From: Sphingobacteriaceae bacterium
Lineage (GTDB): Bacteria > Bacteroidota > Bacteroidia > Sphingobacteriales > Sphingobacteriaceae
Length of the DNA: 49,480 bases
Assembly: GCA_947479815.1 (NCBI GenBank)
Contig: CANKAT010000015.1
Location: forward strand, 1-49,480
Direction: 5' to 3'
The translations under genes and the position numbers were made by a program. Under the pieces are notes generated by a model. The model was not told the origin of the DNA and searched no databases. It saw nothing but the letters and a program-made list of their open reading frames with translations. The number at the start of each line of letters is the position of its first letter. Position 1 is the first letter of the stretch. Below, piece by piece: positions 17,692 through 28,845 of this stretch.

Positions 17692-17707
17692 TAAAAATAG
17701 CTGATAA

Positions 17708-17723
17708 TGTGATTGAGATCACA
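17708..17723. promoter_or_regulatory. CRP/FNR-type operator upstream of ccoI
   Basis: TGTGA-TTGAGA-TCACA, a perfect match to the classical CRP palindrome, with its centre about 64 bp before the ccoI ATG. A weak -7-like TCATTTCG follows at 17741-17748. Binding by one of the two Crp/Fnr-type regulators of the window is inferred. Confidence 0.7.
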
Positions 17724-17779
17724 AGTTTTAATAATCAGAGTCATTTCGCCAGACCTAAATTGAAGTGATTTTTGGTGGC

Positions 17780-20179
17780 ATGAATAATTCAGAAATTCAA
17801 GGCCAAGTTGAAATCTTAACGCAATGCTTTCATTGTGGTAATGACTGCATAGAAGATCAATTTCATTACGACGAAAGAAATTTTTGTTGTATTGGCTGCC
17901 AGAGTGTTTACACTATTCTTTCTGAAAATCAACTCTGTAATTATTATTCATATAACACTAATCCGGGGAAAACTCAAGATAGTAAATCGACACATTACGA
18001 TTATCTGGATGAACCTAAGATTGCTTCTTCTTTACTCGACTACGCTGACGAAAATGTAAGCATCATTACACTTTATATCCCAGCCATACATTGCAGTTCT
18101 TGTTTATGGTTACTAGAGCATTTATACAAGATCAATGCATCTATTATAAACTCACGCATCGATTTTCTGAAAAAACAGGTGGTGATCACGTTCAAACACA
18201 AGGAATTCTCTTTACGCGAACTTATCAGAATGCTTGCTGCAATTGGTTATGAACCGGTTATCAGTTTACAGGATGTGGTGAAAGAGCAGAATAAATTGTC
18301 TGACAGCGACATCATCAAAAAAATTGCGGTAGCAGGTTTCTGTTTTGGAAATGTGATGCTCTTAAGCTTTCCTGAATATTTTGGAATGGCAGCCTTTGAA
18401 CATCAGTTCAAAACGTTTTTTGGCTGGCTAAATCTTGCATTTGCCATTCCTGTAGTATTTTATAGTGGCCGCGACTATTTTATTTCTGCATGGAAAAATT
18501 TAAGGAATAAGGTTCTAAATCTTGATTTCCCTCTTGCATTAGGAATTGCAGTGATGTTCATCCGTTCAATCTATGAGATTGGGAGCGGTACTGGTGCCGG
18601 ATTTATAGATACGCTTTGCGGACTAGTTTTCTTTTTACTGATTGGCAAATGGGTTCAAGAGCGAACGTATCATCATTTATCTTTTGAACGCGATTATCGT
18701 TCATACTTTCCTGTGGCAGTTACTTTGATCAGTGAAGGAATTGAGAAACCTATCCCAATGGATGAACTAAAGGTTGGTAACCGTATCCTGATTCGTAATA
18801 ATGAGATTATACCTGCCGACACCATACTAATGAAAGGGGATGCTGTGATTGATTTTAGCTTTGTAACGGGCGAATCAGCACCAGTGCAAAAAATATTAGG
18901 TGAAATAGTTTATGCCGGAGGGCGACAAATTAATGAAGCCATTGAGCTTGAAGTGATCAAGCCTGTATCGCAAAGTTATTTAACCAGTCTTTGGAATAAT
19001 GAAGCATTTGAAGGAAATAAAAGAAAAATTGACACCTTCAGCGATACGATAAGCAGGTATTTCAGTATTGTGCTCTTAATTATTGCTTTTGGATCGGCAG
19101 CTTTCTGGATGTTTGATGATCGTGCCAAAGCATGGCAATCTCTAACAGCAGTCCTGATCATTGCCTGCCCATGTGCCTTGGCTCTCAGTTCGCCTTTTAC
19201 ATTATCAGCAGTACTCAGCATTTTTGATAAGAATAAATTCTATCTAAAAAATACGGCTGTAGTTGAGCAGATGGCGAAAATCAACACCCTTGTATTCGAT
19301 AAAACAGGTACCATAACTGCTCCTGAAGGTTTCCGAATCAGTTTTGAAGGCAATCTTAGCCATGAAGAACAATGTATGATCAGTTCATTGGCACGAAATT
19401 CAGGACATCCGCTGAGTAGGGAGCTAGTCAAGTGGATGAAAATCAATGAATATTTTACTGTCAGTTACTATCAGGAGATTCCCGGTAAAGGCATTGAAGG
19501 TTTAGTGAATAATAAAATGGTGAAAATTGGTAGTGCATCATTTATTAATATAAGATCAGAGAAGAAAGATACTGGAACCATTTATATTCAGATCGGCGAT
19601 CATTATGCCGGTTATTTCAGTTTCAGACAATGCTGGCGTCAGGGTTTAAAAGAGCTCTTCACTAAATTAGGAAACAAACTAAATATGCATTTACTTTCAG
19701 GAGACCAAGATTCTGAACGTGAATTTTTACTTCCGGCGTTCCCATGGGAAGATCAGATGCATTTCAACCAAAGTCCGCAAGATAAACTGAACTACATCTA
19801 TGCACTGCAGCAAAAAAACAATAAAGTAATGATGCTAGGCGATGGATTAAATGATGCAGGAGCACTCAAACAAAGTGATCTTGGAATTGCAGTTACTGAT
19901 AACATCAATAACTTCTCGCCAGGATGTGATGCCATACTGGATGGAGCAGGATTTGAAAAGCTTCCCAACTTTATTCAGCAGGCTAAAGATGCAATGAAAG
20001 TGATATATATCAGCTTTGGGATTTCAACATTATACAATACAGTGGGATTATACTTTGCTATGCAAGGCTCATTATCACCACTTTATGCAGCTATTTTGAT
20101 GCCATTAAGTACCATTACCATTATTTCATTTACCAGTACTGCAACACATTTATTTGCACGTAAAAACAAATTAACATGA
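17780..20179 (+). CDS. ccoI: cbb3-oxidase copper-transporting P1B ATPase CcoI
   Basis: Protein of 799 residues from ATG at 17780. A GTG 15 bp earlier is also in frame, but the ATG is the better start. The N-terminus has the CcoI/FixI metal-binding domain (CFHCGNDC, then CCIGC) and an HMA-like domain (HCSSC near 110). Then come the TGES loop, CPCALALSSP in the metal-selecting helix, DKTGT, and GDGLND. It supplies Cu to the binuclear centre of cbb3 oxidase. Its stop overlaps the ccoS start (ATGA), and it is the first gene of the ccoI-S-NO-Q-P run, behind a CRP-type operator. Confidence 0.93.
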   Translation: MNNSEIQGQVEILTQCFHCGNDCIEDQFHYDERNFCCIGCQSVYTILSENQLCNYYSYNTNPGKTQDSKSTHYDYLDEPKIASSLLDYADENVSIITLYIPAIHCSSCLWLLEHLYKINASIINSRIDFLKKQVVITFKHKEFSLRELIRMLAAIGYEPVISLQDVVKEQNKLSDSDIIKKIAVAGFCFGNVMLLSFPEYFGMAAFEHQFKTFFGWLNLAFAIPVVFYSGRDYFISAWKNLRNKVLNLDFPLALGIAVMFIRSIYEIGSGTGAGFIDTLCGLVFFLLIGKWVQERTYHHLSFERDYRSYFPVAVTLISEGIEKPIPMDELKVGNRILIRNNEIIPADTILMKGDAVIDFSFVTGESAPVQKILGEIVYAGGRQINEAIELEVIKPVSQSYLTSLWNNEAFEGNKRKIDTFSDTISRYFSIVLLIIAFGSAAFWMFDDRAKAWQSLTAVLIIACPCALALSSPFTLSAVLSIFDKNKFYLKNTAVVEQMAKINTLVFDKTGTITAPEGFRISFEGNLSHEEQCMISSLARNSGHPLSRELVKWMKINEYFTVSYYQEIPGKGIEGLVNNKMVKIGSASFINIRSEKKDTGTIYIQIGDHYAGYFSFRQCWRQGLKELFTKLGNKLNMHLLSGDQDSEREFLLPAFPWEDQMHFNQSPQDKLNYIYALQQKNNKVMMLGDGLNDAGALKQSDLGIAVTDNINNFSPGCDAILDGAGFEKLPNFIQQAKDAMKVIYISFGISTLYNTVGLYFAMQGSLSPLYAAILMPLSTITIISFTSTATHLFARKNKLT

Positions 20180-20337
20180 ACATCTTATACTTTCTGATCG
20201 GTTGCAGTGTGTTTTTAGCGCTTCTATTTCTACTTGCATTCTTTTGGGCCATGAAAAATGGACAGAATGAGGATACCTACACTCCAGCGGTAAGAATTCT
20301 ATTTGATGATGAACTACCAAATGAAAACAAAAAGTGA
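20176..20337 (+). CDS. ccoS: cbb3-type oxidase assembly protein CcoS
   Basis: Small 53-residue protein starting MNILYFLIGC. One membrane helix spans about 5-25 and ends in AFFWAMKNGQ, and the tail contains the DxxTPA element shared by CcoS proteins. The start overlaps the ccoI stop by 4 bp. It is required for cofactor insertion into cbb3 oxidase in other bacteria. Confidence 0.9.
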   Translation: MNILYFLIGCSVFLALLFLLAFFWAMKNGQNEDTYTPAVRILFDDELPNENKK

Positions 20338-20348
20338 CGAGAATCAGT
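20333..20348. promoter_or_regulatory. weak candidate TGA-N6-TCA operator before ccoNO
   Basis: AGTGA-CGAGAA-TCAGT, overlapping the ccoS stop codon. The core spacing fits, but the arms are short. A plausible -7 element TAGCTTTA lies at 20392-20399, farther away than at the better sites. It could support an internal ccoNO promoter. Confidence 0.25.
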
Positions 20349-20422
20349 TTTTAAAATAAGTTCTGTCACATCATTGTCAGGCCAGGCAAATTAGCTTTAC
20401 CTCATAAATAAAATCGTATTGT

Positions 20423-22558
<2,136 letters not shown>

Positions 22559-22591
22559 TAAACAGAGAATAATTAATTAACAACAAAGAAC

Positions 22592-22759
22592 ATGTTCAGA
22601 CAATTTATTGATAAATCTACAGGCGCAGATGTCTATCTGATAACTTCACTTGGAATCTTTTTTGTGTTTTTCGTAATAGTTACAGTATTGCTAGTGACTA
22701 TGAATAAAAAACACGTGAGTTATATGAGTGAGCTTCCATTAACTGACACTAAAGAATAG
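22592..22759 (+). CDS. ccoQ: CcoQ/FixQ-like small membrane protein
   Basis: A 55-residue ORF starting MFRQFIDKSTG, with a single hydrophobic helix at about 14-36 and a charged tail. It sits 33 bp after ccoNO and 4 bp before ccoP, the position of ccoQ in cbb3 operons. Identity rests on size, topology and position rather than a strong motif. Confidence 0.75.
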   Translation: MFRQFIDKSTGADVYLITSLGIFFVFFVIVTVLLVTMNKKHVSYMSELPLTDTKE

Positions 22760-22763
22760 AATT

Positions 22764-23645
22764 ATGAAACGTTTGATTTTTATATTCACACTACTTTTTG
22801 CAAGCAATTCTGTTTGGGCTGTTATTACTCCTGCAGATGCAACAACTAACAATATTTATACTGAAATGCTCATCGTCTTATTTCTTGTAGCCCTCCTACT
22901 ACTCATCGTTTCAGTTGTTTTACTAAAAACTGTGCGTGTTATGGCCAATGAAATTAAGGTGCCAGGAATTATACCAGCTGCCGAGCCAACTAAAATGCTA
23001 GAATACGAAGAATGGCAAGCTGCAGAAAAATCTAAAATAAGCAGTAAACAAAGTGTTTGGAATAAGCTGCTTGGCCTAAGGCCAATTTCAGAAGAAAAGG
23101 ACATGATGCTTGAACATGATTTTGATGGCATTACAGAACTTGATAACCCTACTCCAGTATGGTTCAATGCGATGTTCTATGCTTCAATTCTGTTCGCCGT
23201 TATTTACCTACTTAATTATCATGTATTGGAGTGGAGTCCATTACAGGATGAAGAATATGCTATTGAAATGAAAGCTGCAGTGGCCTCTAAAGCTGTATTT
23301 TTAGCTAAAGCAGGAAACCTGATCGATGAAACCACTGTAAAAGTTGATGACGACGCCATTGTATTGGCTGCTGGAAAAACTGTTTTTATGCAAAATTGTG
23401 TCGCCTGTCATGCACCAGATGGTGGAGGAATTATAGGACCAAACTTAACGGATGAGTATTGGATTCACGGTGGTACGGTTAACAACATCTTTAAGACCAT
23501 TAAATACGGTATCCCTGAAAAGGGTATGATCTCATGGGAAAAAACCCTCAAAGTAAAACAAATGTCGGATGTATCGAACTTTATCCTATCGCTTAAAGGC
23601 ACTAAACCAGCTAATCCTAAAGAACCTCAGGGAACTAAAATGTAA
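22764..23645 (+). CDS. ccoP: cbb3-type oxidase subunit III (CcoP), mono-haem
   Basis: Protein of 293 residues. It has a signal-like N-terminal helix, a second helix at about 30-52, the CcoP N-terminal region with the TPVWFNAMFYASILFAVIYL helix, and one cytochrome c domain with CVACH near residue 212 and GMISWEK as the likely Met-ligand region. Only one CxxCH is present, whereas many proteobacterial CcoP proteins have two. Last gene of the operon, followed by a terminator. Confidence 0.9.
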   Translation: MKRLIFIFTLLFASNSVWAVITPADATTNNIYTEMLIVLFLVALLLLIVSVVLLKTVRVMANEIKVPGIIPAAEPTKMLEYEEWQAAEKSKISSKQSVWNKLLGLRPISEEKDMMLEHDFDGITELDNPTPVWFNAMFYASILFAVIYLLNYHVLEWSPLQDEEYAIEMKAAVASKAVFLAKAGNLIDETTVKVDDDAIVLAAGKTVFMQNCVACHAPDGGGIIGPNLTDEYWIHGGTVNNIFKTIKYGIPEKGMISWEKTLKVKQMSDVSNFILSLKGTKPANPKEPQGTKM

Positions 23646-23668
23646 CTAATAATACACGCTATATCATG

Positions 23669-23698
23669 CCGGCCTCCTATTCATGAGCCGGGTTTTTT
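23669..23698 (+). terminator. rho-independent terminator after ccoP
   Basis: A CCGGCCTC ... GAGCCGG hairpin with one bulge is followed by GTTTTTTATT, starting about 22 bp after the ccoP stop. The U-rich tail orients it to the plus strand. Confidence 0.85.
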
Positions 23699-23717
23699 AT
23701 TAGTTTTTTTATTTTTT

Positions 23718-24488
23718 TTAGATTCTTTTTTTACGATTTCCAGTACTTAAAAAGAATAAAATAAAGCCTGAAAAGATTGTAAATAGACCAAAAATTGAAA
23801 AGCCTTTAAGTAAAATATTCCCGAAATTATCACGCCCTTGATAATCCATGGTATGCAGCATCCATAAAAAATCAAATATTCGCCACTTATCATTTCTGAT
23901 CTTTTGAATGGTACCCAACTCGGTAGCTACAAACACGGTTGACTTACTAGGGTGATCAAAACTAATTGCATAAGCGGGTAAAGGCCCTGAACGATATTCA
24001 TGATGAGTAGATGTTTCAGTCAAAAGCTTTACTTCCCGAATCTTTGTACTCCCAATAAACCCCTCCTTTGCGATTGCTATAGCTTCCAATTCGTTTAATG
24101 GTCCACGCAGTTCACCAGTAATAGCATTAGCCAGTTGAACCTTAAATTCTGGTTTTTTGGAATGATTTGTATGAGTTAATACCAATTTCTCTTTGATCAA
24201 CAATTGATAAAAAGGCAGCCCTGATAATTGAATTAACCTAATGTCATTTATAGAATCTACATTCTGACCAAGGCTTTTCATTTTTTCAATGACAGCAGCG
24301 GGAGAAATGAAATTAAACTTACTGGAAATTAAAGAAGCTGGCCTCCTGTTCAGGTCGCCATGTATCTCATCCATATTACTCCAGCTAAAATAGATCCCTC
24401 CTATGGTCCAGAATAAAAATTGTATTCCCAGTAAAAGACCGAGGTAGCGATGTATTTTACGTATTCTATAGTGGAAGCTTTTTGCCAT
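23718..24488 (-). CDS. PepSY-domain membrane protein
   Basis: Protein of 256 residues with N-terminal RKIHRYLGLLLGIQFLFWTIGGIYFSW, typical of PepSY-associated TM proteins. It has a central periplasmic PepSY-like region and a C-terminal helix (GFSIFGLFTIFSGFILFFL). Relatives are linked to iron/haem or flavin reduction at the membrane, but its reaction is unknown. It is convergent with ccoP and downstream of the YceI and lipoprotein genes on the same strand. Confidence 0.8.
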   Translation of the reverse strand: MAKSFHYRIRKIHRYLGLLLGIQFLFWTIGGIYFSWSNMDEIHGDLNRRPASLISSKFNFISPAAVIEKMKSLGQNVDSINDIRLIQLSGLPFYQLLIKEKLVLTHTNHSKKPEFKVQLANAITGELRGPLNELEAIAIAKEGFIGSTKIREVKLLTETSTHHEYRSGPLPAYAISFDHPSKSTVFVATELGTIQKIRNDKWRIFDFLWMLHTMDYQGRDNFGNILLKGFSIFGLFTIFSGFILFFLSTGNRKKRI

Positions 24489-24583
24489 TATTGATTATTG
24501 AAAAAAAAATAGAATTAATAAATAATATTAAAGATTTTAAAGGCTATTTAGAAATAAATTGATCGTTTAAATCCCAGAATCTT

Positions 24584-24757
24584 TTATTTAGCCTGCGAGC
24601 TGAAACTACCGGTTATACTTCGGTACCATTCGTTCTGATCTCTGATAAGCAAAGAATCTGCATTTAAATTTATAGCATTTAAATTCTTTTGGCCACATCC
24701 CTGGAATGGCAATAGTAGCATAAAAAATGAAATAAAAACAGGAATCCTAAAATTCAT
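24584..24757 (-). CDS. small putative lipoprotein
   Basis: A 57-residue ORF too short for routine calling. It begins MNFRIPVFISFFMLLLPFQG, then Cys21, so a hydrophobic leader is followed by a lipoprotein-like Cys and a short polar tail (NLNAINLNADSLLIRDQ). It starts 18 bp after the YceI stop on the same strand, so it is probably co-transcribed. No family is recognised. Codon use looks like its neighbours. Confidence 0.55.
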   Translation of the reverse strand: MNFRIPVFISFFMLLLPFQGCGQKNLNAINLNADSLLIRDQNEWYRSITGSFSSQAK

Positions 24758-24775
24758 TTTAATCTCAAATCAGAA

Positions 24776-25381
24776 CTATTGTTTAACTCCAACAACAAAG
24801 TTCACCGTTACCTCATCGCTTGTTTTTAAGGTTCCCATTAATGATTTTTTGGGTATAACATGAAATGTACTAAGTTTAAGTTTATGGGAACCTGCAAATG
24901 TAATTACGCCATCATGAATTACGGTTGCGATAAGATCCATCTTAATTATCTGAGTAATTCCTGCAATGGTAAGATTACCACTTGCCTTGACTAAATACTG
25001 ATCCTTATCATCCCATGGTAATAGTTCAGAATTTACATAATGAAAGTATATTTTGTCAAATGGGTAGGATTTAAGAGTTCTATGGGCAATACGATCCATG
25101 TACGTATTTGGACTACTTAACTTATTAACCGGTACAGTCAGACTCAATGAATTGATCGCTTTTAACTGCTTATTGATCAAAGTCAATTGTGCCCTGCAAT
25201 CCACACTATCGGTCTTCATTTTCCAATTATAAGCATTGGTAAATCCGCTTACCTCTATTAATCCCGAATGAAATCTATAGACTTGCTGTTGCCCAAGGGC
25301 AAATTCAACTGATATTAAAAGTGAAATAATCAAGCAGATATACCTCAATTTAAACGGAAATGAATGGATATATTTTTTCAT
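24776..25381 (-). CDS. YceI-like periplasmic protein
   Basis: About 201 residues from the ATG at 25381. The frame stays open back to 25516, but that extension overlaps the upstream LOG gene and lacks a signal, whereas MKKYIHSFPFKLRYICLIIS gives a clean signal peptide ending near FALGQ. The remainder resembles the YceI lipocalin-like fold, which binds isoprenoid-type ligands, with a C-terminal TSDEVTVNFVVGV strand. The binding partner is unknown. Confidence 0.75.
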   Translation of the reverse strand: MKKYIHSFPFKLRYICLIISLLISVEFALGQQQVYRFHSGLIEVSGFTNAYNWKMKTDSVDCRAQLTLINKQLKAINSLSLTVPVNKLSSPNTYMDRIAHRTLKSYPFDKIYFHYVNSELLPWDDKDQYLVKASGNLTIAGITQIIKMDLIATVIHDGVITFAGSHKLKLSTFHVIPKKSLMGTLKTSDEVTVNFVVGVKQ

Positions 25382-25460
25382 TCTGTAAAACTTAATATGT
25401 GCATAATTATCAAAAGCATACACTAACATCATATTTACAATCCTTTTTATAAAAATCGAA

Positions 25461-26189
25461 TTAAAATTTAAGCCTAGATTCGAACAACCATCTAAATGGT
25501 TTAATTCTTTCTTCAACTTTTAATCCATGTCGTTTTATGCTTTGCTCTTTAATCAATTCAACAGCCTCTTCAATAGAATCGGTTAACAGAAAGAGACTTA
25601 AGTCTGCATTGGATATAGTTCCTTTTTCTTTCATATTAAAAGTATGTTCAATTAATTTTTGGTGAAAGTCCTTGCAGAAAATAATTACCGGAAAATCATC
25701 AATTTTTTTGGTCTGGATTAGAGTTATCGCTTCAAAATATTCATCCAGTGTCCCAAATCCTCCTGGCATGACCACAAAAGCAAAAGAATACTTCACTAAA
25801 AGAACCTTTCTCACAAAGAAATATTTTATTTCAACCCATTTATCAAGATATGGATTGGGATCTTGCTCTTTTGGAAGTTGAATATTACACGCTACTGAAC
25901 GCCCTCCTACATCTTTTGCCCCACGATTTGCGGCTTCCATAATTCCGGGTCCACCACCTGTCATTATAGTAAAACCAAGCTTGGCAAATTCTCCGGCTGC
26001 TTTTCTTGTCAATATATAATATTCATGATCTTCCTTAAATCGGGCTGACCCAAAAACGGTTATACAAGGACCTATAAAATGCAGTGCCCTGAAGCCTTTG
26101 ATAAACTGAGTCAAAATATTGATAGTAAAAAGAAATTCCTTAAAACGCGATTGCGGCCCACTGAGGAATTTTATTTCTGATTTAGTCAT
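25461..26189 (-). CDS. LOG-family protein (nucleotide 5'-monophosphate phosphoribohydrolase type)
   Basis: Protein of 242 residues. It has the GGGPGIMEAANRGA motif near 80 and the PGGFGTLDE motif near 143, the two signatures of LOG/TIGR00730 proteins. These hydrolyse nucleoside monophosphates to a base and ribose 5-phosphate. Its start overlaps the end of the upstream PPDK_N gene by 8 bp, so the two are translationally coupled. Bacterial relatives are often mis-annotated as lysine decarboxylase; no decarboxylase signature is present. Confidence 0.88.
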   Translation of the reverse strand: MTKSEIKFLSGPQSRFKEFLFTINILTQFIKGFRALHFIGPCITVFGSARFKEDHEYYILTRKAAGEFAKLGFTIMTGGGPGIMEAANRGAKDVGGRSVACNIQLPKEQDPNPYLDKWVEIKYFFVRKVLLVKYSFAFVVMPGGFGTLDEYFEAITLIQTKKIDDFPVIIFCKDFHQKLIEHTFNMKEKGTISNADLSLFLLTDSIEEAVELIKEQSIKRHGLKVEERIKPFRWLFESRLKF

Positions 26190-27201
26190 AATTTTCTCTT
26201 AATTTTTTAAAAAATTCAGGCTTCGCTTGCAATAAATACAGATCCTCCGATTTGCCATCTTTTGCCCATTCCATACTTACAGGGCTGTTATAATAATTTT
26301 CCAGAATCATTCCCCAATTAGAAATTGAAATCACCTCTTCATCCAATAAAATAAATTGATCACGCATTTCTACAGGAGTATTAACCGTATGAATTCCAGA
26401 ATCGCCCTGATGCACAATCATATAATTTTTGCTCCCAAGTTTTTTCTGAATAATTGACTTAATACCTGTTGAAATTGAAGGTTTATAAATGATAAATTCG
26501 TCGTAAACTACACTTTTTTGAAGTTTTTTTTCATGATGTCCCCAAATTCCGGAGATATGAATTACATCAGCAAAACCGGTTTCAGGATCAGACGTATATG
26601 CAACACCAGAACAAGATTTTTCGGAATCAATCATTCTTTGTACACAAACTGCTATGGCCTGATGCGTCGAAGGTTTTTCAATCAAAGCCAAATCTGAAAA
26701 AAGAGATGCAAAACATTTTTTTACTGTTTCTATTAATGCTCTTTCACCTTTAATGTTAAGAAAGGTTTCATACAAATCTTTACTGGATTTATGAGTATTT
26801 TCAAAGCTTATTTCGCTACTTCGAACAGCTACTTCAATGGCAGAATCGGAACAAAGATCATGATATGCAGCTATTATTGCATCATCTATATCCCCAGGCA
26901 TTCGTGCGCCAAGTATCAGCGACCTGGCTTTTAAACCAATTTTATTGACACTTACTAAATTTTTTCTATCTAAAGATGCGAGCAGTTTATCATGAACTCC
27001 ATCAAGCTTATTATATTCAATAAATCGTTTATATGCACTTGCAGTAATTGCAAAGCCATTGGGCACTCTAATCTGCTGAAGTTCAGGATGGGTAAACATC
27101 TCACCTAAAAATGCATTTTTAATACCAACTTCTTCAGTATCAGAAACTGAAATAGTATTTAGTCTTAAAACATAATCCTTCATACTCATAAAATTATTCA
27201 T
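26182..27201 (-). CDS. stand-alone PPDK_N (PEP synthase ATP-binding) domain protein
   Basis: Protein of 339 residues matching only the N-terminal ATP-grasp part of PEP synthase / pyruvate phosphate dikinase: EVAVRSS near 106, GVAYTSDPETGF near 200 and MEWAKDG-LYLLQAKPE near 320. It stops where the swivelling phospho-His domain would begin and has no PEP/pyruvate-binding C-terminal domain. It therefore cannot perform the full PpsA reaction. The ORF is intact and overlaps the LOG gene, so it looks like a genuine single-domain gene. It is divergent from ccoG, with an operator in the shared gap. Function unknown. Confidence 0.8.
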   Translation of the reverse strand: MNNFMSMKDYVLRLNTISVSDTEEVGIKNAFLGEMFTHPELQQIRVPNGFAITASAYKRFIEYNKLDGVHDKLLASLDRKNLVSVNKIGLKARSLILGARMPGDIDDAIIAAYHDLCSDSAIEVAVRSSEISFENTHKSSKDLYETFLNIKGERALIETVKKCFASLFSDLALIEKPSTHQAIAVCVQRMIDSEKSCSGVAYTSDPETGFADVIHISGIWGHHEKKLQKSVVYDEFIIYKPSISTGIKSIIQKKLGSKNYMIVHQGDSGIHTVNTPVEMRDQFILLDEEVISISNWGMILENYYNSPVSMEWAKDGKSEDLYLLQAKPEFFKKLRENYD

Positions 27202-27313
27202 GCCAATGCATCATTTTTTAGGCTTAAATCTATCCGAATTAAACAACCAAATTCTTATTATACGAAAGTGCAATGAATATCCTCCTTTATTTATGATTCT
27301 TATTATCAATTAA

Positions 27314-27329
27314 AATGATATAAATCATA
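27314..27329. promoter_or_regulatory. CRP/FNR-type operator in the PPDK_N / ccoG divergent gap
   Basis: AATGA-TATAAA-TCATA, which also reads as ATGAT-N4-ATCAT. It lies about midway between the two divergent starts (centre about 120 bp from the PPDK_N ATG and 130 bp from the ccoG ATG). I could not identify a convincing -7 element at the spacing seen at other sites, so which gene it serves is open. The rest of this 250-bp gap shows nothing else. Confidence 0.5.
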
Positions 27330-27451
27330 CTCTATGATCAACTATATACCAACTTTTACATCAGATTGAAAATAAGGCAAGAAAATTCGAATGTGTCTTT
27401 AAAAAAATAAAATAGCAGGTTTTTCAAAAAATTTGCGAGAAAAAAAGCAAC

Positions 27452-28840
27452 ATGACTGAAGCACCGAATTTCAGGGATCATTTACCTTCAATTAATGATA
27501 TCGAGAATAAAAGAAAATGGATGTATCCACAAATCATTAAGGGCAAACTATATCAATACCGAGATAAGTTCAGTTATTTACTTCTTTTACTTCTTTTTAG
27601 CGGGCCATTCATTAAAATAAATGGAGAACAATTGATTCTTCTCAATGTAATTGAACGAAAATTTGTGTTTTTTGGTATTATCTTTTGGCCTCAAGATTTC
27701 TACCTTTTTGTTTTAGCAATACTTACATTCATGGTATTTATAGTCATGTTTACTGCCATATTTGGAAGAGTATGGTGTGGCTGGGCATGTCCGCAAACCA
27801 TTTTCATGGAAATGGTTTTCAGAAAAGTTGAGAACTGGATCGAAGGAGATTATCTACATCAGCAAAAACTTGATGCAGGACCTTTAAGCTTAGAAAAAAT
27901 ACTAAAAAAGGGATCTAAACATTTCATATTTATCCTGATTTCCTTCCTAATCTCAAATATTTTTCTGGCCTACATAATAGGGTCAGACGAATTGATTAAA
28001 ATAATGACAGATCCAATCGGAGAGCATACTTCTGGATTTATATCCATATGGATTTTCACTTTTGTATTCTATATCGTCTATTCATATATCAGAGAACTGG
28101 TTTGTACAGTTATTTGTCCGTATGGAAGACTTCAGGGTGTACTCCTAGATAACCAAAGTATAATCGTAGCCTATGATTATGAACGCGGTGAACCAGGAGG
28201 TAAAATATTAAAAACTAAAGATCAACATCTTGGTGATTGCATAGATTGTAAACTATGCGTTCATGTTTGTCCTACTGGAATAGATATTCGAAATGGCACG
28301 CAGCTTGAATGTATTAATTGTACTGCATGCATTGATGCTTGCGACATGGTGATGGAAAAAGTTCATCGTCCAAGCAGGCTTATTGGATTTATGTCTGAAG
28401 ATCAGATCAAATCAAAAACTGGATTCAAATTAAGCAAAAAAGTATACGCTTACTCCGTTGTTTTCCTTATTCTGGCAACTGTATTAAGTTATCTATTGTT
28501 TAGCAGAAGTGATATTGAAACTACTGTATTACGTGCTGGAGGGACCTTGTATCAGTTAAGAGATAATGGAACTGTCAGCAACCTTTACAATGCTGAATTG
28601 GTCAATAAAACCTCTGGGAATATTCCTTTTGAATTGAAAGCAGAAGATGATGATGTTACCATTCAATTTATCCGTAAAGAGTCTACCATAAAAAAGGGAA
28701 GTATTGTAAAAGTGACTTTCTTTATAATTAGACCACAGAAAGATATTGAAAAATATAAATCAGAGATAGAACTTGAGATATTTTCAAATGGTAAGAAAAT
28801 AGACGAAGTAAAAACAAATTTTATAGCACCACCAAATTAA
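27452..28840 (+). CDS. ccoG: cbb3 oxidase accessory ferredoxin CcoG (FixG/RdxA)
   Basis: Protein of 462 residues. It has several membrane helices and the FixG signature GRVWCGWACPQTIFMEMVFR near 105-125. Two [4Fe-4S] sites follow (CIDCKLCVHVCP near 263 and CINCTACIDACD near 285), and the C-terminus is an Ig-like domain. CcoG proteins take part in copper reduction for cbb3 assembly. It is followed by ccoH after 5 bp. Confidence 0.93.
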   Translation: MTEAPNFRDHLPSINDIENKRKWMYPQIIKGKLYQYRDKFSYLLLLLLFSGPFIKINGEQLILLNVIERKFVFFGIIFWPQDFYLFVLAILTFMVFIVMFTAIFGRVWCGWACPQTIFMEMVFRKVENWIEGDYLHQQKLDAGPLSLEKILKKGSKHFIFILISFLISNIFLAYIIGSDELIKIMTDPIGEHTSGFISIWIFTFVFYIVYSYIRELVCTVICPYGRLQGVLLDNQSIIVAYDYERGEPGGKILKTKDQHLGDCIDCKLCVHVCPTGIDIRNGTQLECINCTACIDACDMVMEKVHRPSRLIGFMSEDQIKSKTGFKLSKKVYAYSVVFLILATVLSYLLFSRSDIETTVLRAGGTLYQLRDNGTVSNLYNAELVNKTSGNIPFELKAEDDDVTIQFIRKESTIKKGSIVKVTFFIIRPQKDIEKYKSEIELEIFSNGKKIDEVKTNFIAPPN

Positions 28841-28845
28841 ATATA

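Noticed and set aside
25461-26189. Lysine decarboxylase annotation for the LOG protein
   Set aside because: PGGxGTxxE and GGGxGxMExA motifs are those of phosphoribohydrolases; no PLP site is present.
26182-27201. PPDK_N gene as a pseudogene remnant of ppsA
   Set aside because: The ORF is intact, overlaps the next start by 8 bp and no remnant of the missing domains follows in any frame.
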